From the IMG/VR virus record IMGVR_UViG_3300027906_000002, positions 115,403 to 179,402 of that record: a DNA stretch of 64,000 nucleotides; one strand, written 5' to 3'. Position 1 is the stretch's first letter, and every line of letters begins with the position of its first letter. A program made the position numbers and the translations under genes. This stretch comes from a virus. The notes beneath the pieces are model-generated. The model was not told the DNA's origin, searched no databases, and saw only the letters and a program-made list of their open reading frames with translations. Of this stretch, positions 49,996 to 56,417 are shown piece by piece.

Positions 49996-50758
49996 ACTGA
50001 GGATCTGGTAATACGTGTGTGTGCGGTAGTATCTTTCCACCTGGAGTTGTTACTACTACATCAGCACATACAGATGCATAGGGTGATTTGGGGTGGAACA
50101 TTATTCCAGCCTTCATCAATTCACCACAATTTTTAAGTCTTGCGATCTCAAAGTCTAATCTTTTGTTGGCAGTTAACTGAGTCTGCATTGTTATCTGAGC
50201 ATTTGCTGCTTCATGACATTGCCGTTGGAATTTTCTATTCAGTGGTATTGATAGTGTTGCAGATATACCAGCATTAAAGGACTGGTTTGCTTTCATATCA
50301 GTACGGATAGGTTTCATCCATGTAGGTGTCATAGTACCACCACTATTAACTATGTCAGGTACACCATCTGCACCATCAACGTCTATTTCTATTTGTATAT
50401 CTTCTCCATCAGGGAACCATCTAGTTCCATCTGCTTTAGTACGATCATCATACCATTCTTCCCAAGGATAGTTCTTTACAGTGACTGTTTGTTTAGTTGT
50501 CTTTCCTGAGACATCAGTCATATTGTACTGTGGCTCATCATAGAAGTCCTCCCAAGGGTCTTTACGTGAATCAGCAAACTGTATATAGGGAGTGAGGTTG
50601 AACGTACTACCTTGACATGACACACCACCACCGTAGGTGTTAGTCACGTATGGACCTTGTAAAACTTGTATTGCCTGGTTCGTTACTGAGCCCGAACTGT
50701 TGGCGATTGGATTAGCAGTAGCACTTACACCACCAACACCTTCTGCTAAGGCTTTCAT
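49772..50758 (-). CDS. Minus-strand hypothetical protein, probably exported; start uncertain
   Basis: 328 residues from the first plausible ATG (at 50758 on the minus strand). Codons just upstream encode a hydrophobic run ending Met-Lys-Ala-Leu-Ala-Glu, a good signal peptide with Ala-x-Ala, but they lack ATG, GTG or TTG near their beginning. Middle contains repeated Pro-Trp-Glu-Asp/Glu segments, and two Cys near the C-terminal half. The last 70 residues are Ser/Pro/Gln-rich and encoded antisense to the 49099 gene. A longer reading back to 51115 is rejected because it overlaps another gene in a low-quality frame. Confidence 0.55.
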   Translation of the reverse strand: MKALAEGVGGVSATANPIANSSGSVTNQAIQVLQGPYVTNTYGGGVSCQGSTFNLTPYIQFADSRKDPWEDFYDEPQYNMTDVSGKTTKQTVTVKNYPWEEWYDDRTKADGTRWFPDGEDIQIEIDVDGADGVPDIVNSGGTMTPTWMKPIRTDMKANQSFNAGISATLSIPLNRKFQRQCHEAANAQITMQTQLTANKRLDFEIARLKNCGELMKAGIMFHPKSPYASVCADVVVTTPGGKILPHTHVLPDPQFNPPSTSEQPSQQHSPPSASEVVPSSTEQEVSSLTSPSPSQSLSLSQASQPSGASLLGVWQVGLMSSPLLQSQP

Positions 50759-50793
50759 TGGTAGTAAAGAATTAAGTACGAGACCCGTTGCTA

Positions 50794-51315
50794 TTACTGG
50801 GTAAAGGTACTTGTTGTGTCTGTTACCGATTGTATGCTTGTTACTCTTTGTATTATTGTTTGGTTGGTTAGCCCTGGTCCTTGATAACTCTGTACGAATT
50901 GAAATGCCTCGCCTGGAGTTGTTATTGTGAAGGTTGGAGACGTTGAGAAGTCCAATGAGTCGTAGGAACTTGTTACGTTTCCTGTTATGGATGCTCCGTT
51001 GGTTCCCGTTGCCGAGCCCACGCTTGGTGTCACTGTCACCGTTGATGTGTTCACGTTGGGGTTGAGTGCGTTTCCGTCTGCCGAAATGCCTACCCCACTC
51101 ACTGTGTATTCCCATCCTGTCCTATAATCAATTGAGTTTATTGTCTCCGTGACTGTGCTTTCAGTCTCGGTATGACTCGTCATCGAGCCCTGCTGGAAGT
51201 TCGGGACCACAGGGACCGCCAGGACAGGTACAGCATTTACAAGTGCACCAACCGCAGCGATCACATATGGGGCAATCATCCACCTCATCTTTTTTAAACC
51301 AAGAGATGATAACAT
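50794..51315 (-). CDS. Minus-strand exported hypothetical protein
   Basis: 173 residues. Signal-type N-terminus: Lys-Lys-Met-Arg then a hydrophobic Ile/Ala/Val run to about residue 36. The mature part is Thr/Ser/Val/Gly-rich, likely beta-stranded and extracytoplasmic or fibre-like. Middle gene of a three-gene minus-strand block. No family recognised. Confidence 0.6.
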   Translation of the reverse strand: MLSSLGLKKMRWMIAPYVIAAVGALVNAVPVLAVPVVPNFQQGSMTSHTETESTVTETINSIDYRTGWEYTVSGVGISADGNALNPNVNTSTVTVTPSVGSATGTNGASITGNVTSSYDSLDFSTSPTFTITTPGEAFQFVQSYQGPGLTNQTIIQRVTSIQSVTDTTSTFTQ

Positions 51316-51327
51316 TATGTAGCATCC

Positions 51328-51855
51328 CTAGCGTATGGTCACTTCTGTGACAAATTGTCCCGTAGCCGAAGTTCCAGCTCCACCAGCTGTTAACGTCATA
51401 GCACCTGACGACAATATAGTTCCTGCAAGGCTTCCTGCACTTCCTGGTCCTGTCGATACTATGTTGGAGTAACCTTGCACATCACCTACATCAGCAGCAG
51501 TAGTGACTATACTGTCACCTAACGACACTGATTGTGTAAATGAGTATGCATTTCCTTGAGTTGTCTGTGCTGCATCAGGTAGAGCAAAAGTTGCTGCACC
51601 AGAAGTTGCCACAGATTGAATGCCACCTAGATCACTAGTAGCACTACCACCTGAAGGAGTAATAGTTGTAGATACACCAGACCCACTGGTGCTGTATGAA
51701 TTAGCTGCTCTTGAAACCTGTGTGTAACCAGCATCTACTTGCAGTTGAGTTGAACTACTAAGTCTATGTGTAAGGTCTGCTTTTGCAGGGGATACAGCAA
51801 TACCACTCATCATAAGCATAATAATAGGTAGTAATTTCTTCATTCCTTTTGACAC
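51328..51855 (-). CDS. Minus-strand exported hypothetical protein with signal peptide
   Basis: 175 residues from a GTG at the 51855 end; an ATG four codons later (Met-Lys-Lys-Leu-Leu-Pro-Ile) is the other choice and gives a classical signal peptide cut after Pro-Ala-Lys-Ala. Mature chain rich in Ser, Thr, Gly and Ala with a Gln-Leu-Gln-Val-Asp-Ala-Gly pattern. Resembles secreted fibre-forming proteins only in composition. First gene of the minus-strand block. Confidence 0.62.
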   Translation of the reverse strand: MSKGMKKLLPIIMLMMSGIAVSPAKADLTHRLSSSTQLQVDAGYTQVSRAANSYSTSGSGVSTTITPSGGSATSDLGGIQSVATSGAATFALPDAAQTTQGNAYSFTQSVSLGDSIVTTAADVGDVQGYSNIVSTGPGSAGSLAGTILSSGAMTLTAGGAGTSATGQFVTEVTIR

Positions 51856-51876
51856 TGTTACCTAGATCTATATAGG

Positions 51877-51899
51877 TGTTTATAACCCCCCAAATTATA
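51877..51899 (-). promoter_or_regulatory. Candidate minus-strand promoter elements
   Basis: Read on the minus strand, TATAAT (51899-51894) and TATAAACA (51884-51877) lie upstream of the start at 51855. The second is close to the late octamer; no convincing -35 accompanies the first. The divergent gap 51856-51994 also serves hsp20 on the other strand. Confidence 0.4.
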
Positions 51900-51994
51900 C
51901 GGTACTGCACACTTCATAAAATCTTAAGATGGTGATTAAATAGTAGTGTCGCCTTATAGGGACACAATTTACACTCGCTTATTAAAGGAGAATT

Positions 51995-52435
51995 ATGACT
52001 AACATTCAAAGGTATCATGCAGCCGATCTTCCAGAATTAATGGATAAGATCACTAAAAACAGTATTGGATTAGATGATTATTTCAATGACTTTTTTAAAC
52101 TCAATACAACATCTAACTACCCACCCTTCAATTTAGTACAACTAAATAATCATGAATCGAAATTGGAGGTAGCACTTGCGGGCTTTAAGAAAGATGAAGT
52201 TAAAGTCTATACAGAGTTTGGAAAACTACATGTGGAAGGCATCAAAGAAGAAAAGGAAACAGATGCAGAGTATACACACAGGGGCTTGGCACAACGTTCA
52301 TTCAAACGCTCTTGGCAACTCAGCGATGATTGCGAAGTACGACAGGTCGTATTTGCCGATGGACTCCTCACCGTGGATTTAGGAAAGATAGTTCCTGAAA
52401 AGCATGCTCGTAAGGATTACTTGACAGACGATTAA
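51995..52435 (+). CDS. hsp20: Small heat shock protein Hsp20
   Basis: 146 residues. ATP-independent chaperone of the alpha-crystallin type, a common cyanomyovirus gene. The crystallin domain spans about 48-140: Asn-Leu-Val-Gln-Leu-Asn, Glu-Val-Ala-Leu-Ala-Gly-Phe-Lys-Lys-Asp-Glu-Val, and the Gly-Leu-Leu-Thr-Val-Asp-Leu motif near the end (family Gly-x-Leu). Good AAAGGAG site upstream. Confidence 0.92.
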   Translation: MTNIQRYHAADLPELMDKITKNSIGLDDYFNDFFKLNTTSNYPPFNLVQLNNHESKLEVALAGFKKDEVKVYTEFGKLHVEGIKEEKETDAEYTHRGLAQRSFKRSWQLSDDCEVRQVVFADGLLTVDLGKIVPEKHARKDYLTDD

Positions 52436-52481
52436 GATTGGATTAAACTGCTCTATATAAAGAGCCCTTAAGCGGATCCTA

Positions 52482-53444
52482 ATGAAAAGGCTTATCGCAT
52501 TAGCAGCACTTGCTGCCCTAGTACCTGGTTGTGCAGAAGCACGAACAAGACTTAGTGGAGCAGGTGCTTCTTTTCCGTCTAAAATATACAGTAGATGGTT
52601 TTCTGACTACGCAAAGTCAGGTGGTAACAGAGTAAACTATCAAGCAGTTGGTAGTGGTTCAGGTCGAAAAGCATTCTTAGATGAGACAGTGGACTTCGGA
52701 GCATCCGATGATCCTATGAAGCAAGGTGATATTGCTAAAGCAAAACGAGGACTAGTCCAGATACCTATGACTGGAGGCACGATTGCTTTCGGTTATAATA
52801 TGCCTGGTTGTGATTTGAAACTTACACAAGAGCAAGCAGTTCAAGTTGCTATTGGTGAGATAAACAACTGGTCACAGGTAGGATGTGATGACCAAGCAAT
52901 GACTTGGGTATATAGATCTGATGGGTCTGGTACTACTGCTGCATTTACAAACTCAATGCAAGCATTCAGTAAGAAGTGGAAACTGGGTGTAGGTAAGTCT
53001 GTTGCTTGGCCAGTGGGCATAGGTAACAAAGGTAATGCTGGTGTTGCTGGTAATATCAGAAACCAAGTAGGTGCTATCGGTTATGTAAATCAATCTTATG
53101 TTAAAGGTGAAGTCAGAGCTGCTGCTCTTCAGAATAAATCTGGTGAGTTCATTACACCATCAGTTGAGTCGGGTTCTGTGGCACTCAATGGTATTACACT
53201 CGATGAGAACCTCGCAGGGACAGACCCTAACCCTACAGCAGAAGGTGCTTACCCCATTGCTACGCTTACATGGGTACTTGCTTATGAAACTGGTAATGGT
53301 AACAAGACTGAAGCAGTAAAAGAAACCTTTAGAACGTTACTTAGTGATGAGTATCAAGAGAAGGCATCTGTCTTAGGTTATATACCATTGAGAGGTGACA
53401 TCCTTGAGAAGTCTCGTGCTGCTGTGGAGAGAATTGGTAACTAA
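52482..53444 (+). CDS. pstS: Phosphate ABC transporter substrate-binding protein PstS
   Basis: 320 residues. Periplasmic phosphate-binding protein that feeds the host Pst transporter; common in marine cyanophages. A signal peptide (Lys-Arg, Ala/Leu core; Pro-Gly-Cys-Ala could be a lipobox, though Pro is unusual there) precedes Ser-Gly-Ala-Gly-Ala-Ser-Phe-Pro, Gly-Ser-Gly-Ser-Gly and Arg-Ser-Asp-Gly-Ser-Gly-Thr-Thr, the phosphate-contact loops. A CTATATAAAG element lies 23-32 bases upstream, but no clear host Pho box. Confidence 0.94.
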   Translation: MKRLIALAALAALVPGCAEARTRLSGAGASFPSKIYSRWFSDYAKSGGNRVNYQAVGSGSGRKAFLDETVDFGASDDPMKQGDIAKAKRGLVQIPMTGGTIAFGYNMPGCDLKLTQEQAVQVAIGEINNWSQVGCDDQAMTWVYRSDGSGTTAAFTNSMQAFSKKWKLGVGKSVAWPVGIGNKGNAGVAGNIRNQVGAIGYVNQSYVKGEVRAAALQNKSGEFITPSVESGSVALNGITLDENLAGTDPNPTAEGAYPIATLTWVLAYETGNGNKTEAVKETFRTLLSDEYQEKASVLGYIPLRGDILEKSRAAVERIGN

Positions 53445-54058
53445 TGTCTGCACCTACATTAACTGATCTGATATATCTAAAGAAAAACTATTTGACTAAG
53501 GATCAGTGTGAAATTATTATTAATGAATTTGAGGCAAGCTCACAAAAACCTGATCAGGAACATTGTGGGCATGCCTTTAATAATTTGGATGTATACTCTA
53601 CCTTTAAAGTTAAGGAGTCTAAGGTAGGTACTGATAGTTTTAATATAATACATCAGACTATTGAGAATATGATTAATGAGTATCATGATTACCTTGATAC
53701 CTTTAATGCATTTCATGTTGCTAGGAGAGGTAGTATGTTACATCCTCATAAGTATCGTCTTATGAGATATGATAAAGGTGCTTGGATACATCCTCATATA
53801 GATCATGATGTTACCATATATGGTAGTTGTACTATCAATTTAAATGATGAGTATGAAGGTGGTGACTTTGCGTTCTGGGGTGGTAAGCATAAATTGAAAT
53901 TAGGATTAGGTGATGTGATGATCTGGCCAGCAGATTTCTTTTGGGTGCATGAGGTAGAAGAAATAACAGATGGTACTAGGTACTCTGCAAATACTTTTTT
54001 ATGTTCTACACCAAAAACATTACCTGAAACTGTAAGATATAATGTGAGGGGTGTATGA
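53444..54058 (+). CDS. Prolyl 4-hydroxylase-like 2OG-Fe(II) oxygenase
   Basis: 204 residues. Ligands: His-x-Asp in HPHIDHD (about 117-123), distal His in WVHEVEE and Arg ten residues later in RYSANTFL; GGDFAFWGG between them is typical of prolyl hydroxylase-like proteins. Its start overlaps the pstS stop and its end overlaps the halogenase, so the two may act together. Confidence 0.82.
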   Translation: MSAPTLTDLIYLKKNYLTKDQCEIIINEFEASSQKPDQEHCGHAFNNLDVYSTFKVKESKVGTDSFNIIHQTIENMINEYHDYLDTFNAFHVARRGSMLHPHKYRLMRYDKGAWIHPHIDHDVTIYGSCTINLNDEYEGGDFAFWGGKHKLKLGLGDVMIWPADFFWVHEVEEITDGTRYSANTFLCSTPKTLPETVRYNVRGV

Positions 54059-55590
54059 AAACTATTGCTATTGTTGGTGGTGGTACTGCTGGATGGATTA
54101 CTGCTCATCAATTTCTTAGAAAAATAAATCCAGAAATAAAAATACTTGTAGTGTCTTCCTCACAAGTTCCTGTTATAGGAGTGGGTGAAGGAACTACAGG
54201 TCTTTTTACTGAGTTGATCCATGAACTGTTTGATGAGAAAGAATTTTTAAAAGAAACAGAATCTACTTATAAGATAGGTATTAGACATAGTGATTGGGAT
54301 CAAGTAGGAAAATCTTTTTGGTCACCATTAGGTGATGAATACTCTGGTGAGTCTTCCTTCCCTTCACCAGACTATGATGATGTTAGGGTGTGGCATATTG
54401 CTAATGGATTAGAATATGATAAGTCATTTCAATCTCGTTTGATGGCAGAGAATAGACTCCATATTTCAAATGGTGAAAGTATATACACTAAGATACATGA
54501 GGAACAAGATGGGTATAGTATACCTGTTGCATATCATTTAGATAGTCGTAAGGTTGGGGAGTATTTAAAAAGGAAAGCATTAGAAAAATCTAATTGTTCT
54601 CATGTTGAAGGTAAAGTAGTAGCTCTCGCTCAAGATAGAGATGGTTCTATACATCATCTTGTCTTAGATGATGATAGAGAAGTTGAAGCTGATTTTTATA
54701 TAGATTGTTCTGGGTTCTCTAGAATATTAATTAATAATATTACAGATAATAATTTTATATCATATGATAATAATCTTTTAGTAGATAGTGCTTTAGTTTT
54801 TACTAGAGATTCTCGTGAGATGTGGTATGAAGATCCAAAGAATGACATCAGAAACTACACTCATGCTCATGCATTAAAGAATGGATGGATGTGGGAGATA
54901 CCTACTCAAACTAGGATGGGATGTGGATATACTTTTAGTAGTAAGTTTACTGATAAGGATAAGGCATATGATGAGTTAGGTGATGTGGAGATAACAAAAC
55001 ATATTACATTTAACTCTGGAAGAATAGAAAAGCATTGGTTTAAGAATGTATTATCAACAGGTCTTGCTAGTGGATTCGTTGAACCATTGGAAGCTATTTC
55101 TATTCATGCTACCATCTTACAGAATCAAGAGTTCTTAGATAATTATTTTAAACCTAGTTTAGATCTAACTTGTGATGCTATTCAAGAACAGTATAATGAA
55201 GATGTGAATTATATGTGGGATAATTTTAGAGACTTTCTTGTGTTCCATTACATTTCACATAGAAGAGATACTGATTTCTGGATTGAATCTTCTAGTCCAG
55301 AAAGATGGAGTCCTAGATTAACTAGACTAATGAAAATATGGGGATGTAGAATGCCAAGGGTTACCGATTTTAAAATTGGTAAGAGTAATGATTTTCATGC
55401 TATGGGTAATCCGTTATGGTATAACATTGCTATTGGTATGAACATATTAGATCCATTACTTGCTTTACAAGAGTTGAATGACTATGGCATATATGATGCA
55501 ACAGAAACTCATTGTAAAAATACATTTGATGCTATAGAGAAAGCACTACCATCTATGGTTAAAACAACTGATTATTATGTGCATATATAA
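54055..55590 (+). CDS. prnA: Tryptophan halogenase family protein
   Basis: 511 residues. FAD-dependent halogenases chlorinate or brominate tryptophan or related substrates using reduced flavin, chloride and O2. N-terminal Gly-Gly-Gly-Thr-Ala-Gly-Trp (about 7-13) binds FAD, a Tyr-Lys matching the catalytic Lys region occurs near 82, Gly-Trp-x-Trp-x-Ile-Pro appears as GWMWEIP at about 277-283, and Gly-Phe-Val-Glu-Pro-Leu-Glu near 339. Close to PrnA length (538). Found in several cyanophages; real substrate unknown. Ends at a terminator. Confidence 0.9.
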   Translation: MKTIAIVGGGTAGWITAHQFLRKINPEIKILVVSSSQVPVIGVGEGTTGLFTELIHELFDEKEFLKETESTYKIGIRHSDWDQVGKSFWSPLGDEYSGESSFPSPDYDDVRVWHIANGLEYDKSFQSRLMAENRLHISNGESIYTKIHEEQDGYSIPVAYHLDSRKVGEYLKRKALEKSNCSHVEGKVVALAQDRDGSIHHLVLDDDREVEADFYIDCSGFSRILINNITDNNFISYDNNLLVDSALVFTRDSREMWYEDPKNDIRNYTHAHALKNGWMWEIPTQTRMGCGYTFSSKFTDKDKAYDELGDVEITKHITFNSGRIEKHWFKNVLSTGLASGFVEPLEAISIHATILQNQEFLDNYFKPSLDLTCDAIQEQYNEDVNYMWDNFRDFLVFHYISHRRDTDFWIESSSPERWSPRLTRLMKIWGCRMPRVTDFKIGKSNDFHAMGNPLWYNIAIGMNILDPLLALQELNDYGIYDATETHCKNTFDAIEKALPSMVKTTDYYVHI

Positions 55591-55599
55591 TGTACAACA

Positions 55600-55625
55600 A
55601 AAGAGACCCAAGAGGTCTCTTTTTA
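55600..55625 (+). terminator. Rho-independent terminator after halogenase
   Basis: Stem AAAGAGACC / GGTCTCTTT with a five-base loop, continuing to TT. The arms are the same as in the gp23 terminator at 26751. Closes the pstS-oxygenase-halogenase group. Confidence 0.9.
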
Positions 55626-55638
55626 TATGGAGACTTAA

Positions 55639-55869
55639 ATGAATGTCTATTTGAATTTAAAACCTAATCATCATAATGGCGAATCAGACCTCTTGACACT
55701 TGATGTACCTTCGGGTTATACTGAAGAACTATTACGCTATGTCAGACCTATTGCCGAAGAAAAAAATGTTCCTGAGTCACGTATACTCAAGGATATAATC
55801 AAAGAATCAATTAACGAAATACAAAGGAGAAACTATGAGCGTAAGAGTCGTAAGAACCAGAAGCGGTGA
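55639..55869 (+). CDS. Small hypothetical protein
   Basis: 76 residues. N-terminal strand-rich part (Val-Tyr-Leu-Asn-Leu-Lys-Pro), then helices with Glu/Arg and a strongly basic C-terminus (Arg-Lys-Ser-Arg-Lys-Asn-Gln-Lys-Arg) that might touch nucleic acid. First gene of the transcript to DNA polymerase; overlaps the next gene by 35 bases. Unknown. Confidence 0.6.
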   Translation: MNVYLNLKPNHHNGESDLLTLDVPSGYTEELLRYVRPIAEEKNVPESRILKDIIKESINEIQRRNYERKSRKNQKR

Positions 55870-56242
55870 TGACGTTATCTGTGATTTGTTTGAGGTTACC
55901 ACTAAAGACGATACTGAAAAACCAGTTGCTTTTCAACTAGTTAATCCTTATTATCTTTATTTGGTTGATCCTAATCCTGATATTGAAATCGAAGGTGGTG
56001 GAGAAATAAATAAAATTTCTAAACCAGAAATAAAATTTGAACCTTTTGTTCCTTTCTGTAAGGAGGATAGGGTCATGGTTAAATTAGATGAGGTAGTCAC
56101 TGCATATGAAACGCATGATGAAGTCATCACCAAGTACAATCAATTAGTGGAGGCCACACGTGGAAGAGGAGATGATTCAACAGCAGTTGAAAGTGATACT
56201 GCTGAAACAGAGATCGGAATATCTGTTAGGGAAGGTAACTGA
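55835..56242 (+). CDS. Sm-like small beta-barrel protein (second copy)
   Basis: 135 residues. Val-Arg-Thr-Arg-Ser-Gly-Asp-Asp-Val-Ile-Cys-Asp, a Phe-Gln-Leu-Val-Asn-Pro strand, Pro-Phe-Val-Pro-Phe, and Val-Met-Val-Lys-Leu-Asp-Glu-Val-Val-Thr follow the same plan as the gene at 32197. Suggests an LSm/SH3-like barrel with a C-terminal helix. Role unknown; near the polymerase gene. Confidence 0.6.
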   Translation: MSVRVVRTRSGDDVICDLFEVTTKDDTEKPVAFQLVNPYYLYLVDPNPDIEIEGGGEINKISKPEIKFEPFVPFCKEDRVMVKLDEVVTAYETHDEVITKYNQLVEATRGRGDDSTAVESDTAETEIGISVREGN

Positions 56243-56417
56243 ACTAGATGAAGAACCTTCTATCCTTGTAGAAGGATGTTATGAGATAGTGTCTGATGAG
56301 GAGATCAAACCATTTCCTTCATTTACATCTCAACGTGATGTCTTCTTGACATCTGATACTATTATGAGTATACTAGATCCAAGTCAAAATTTGATTGATC
56401 TATACGGCAAGAAATGA
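56160..56417 (+). CDS. Sm-like small protein (third copy), upstream of polymerase
   Basis: 85 residues from the ATG at 56160 (56172 is an alternative), overlapping the previous gene by 83 bases. The core has Ile-Leu-Val-Glu-Gly-Cys-Tyr-Glu-Ile, Pro-Phe-Pro-Ser-Phe and Val-Phe-Leu-Thr-Ser-Asp-Thr-Ile, aligning with the other two Sm-like genes. Coupled to gp43 by an ATGA overlap. Confidence 0.55.
   Translation: MEEEMIQQQLKVILLKQRSEYLLGKVTELDEEPSILVEGCYEIVSDEEIKPFPSFTSQRDVFLTSDTIMSILDPSQNLIDLYGKK

Noticed and set aside
50759-51115. N-terminal extension of the minus-strand protein to an ATG at 51115
   Set aside because: It runs fully within the 173-residue gene in another frame and gives an Asn/Arg-rich sequence unlike real protein.
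52436-52481. Host Pho box upstream of pstS
   Set aside because: Two TTAA-containing stretches are present, but their spacing (25 bases) and flanks do not fit the usual 8-bp repeats at 11-base periods.
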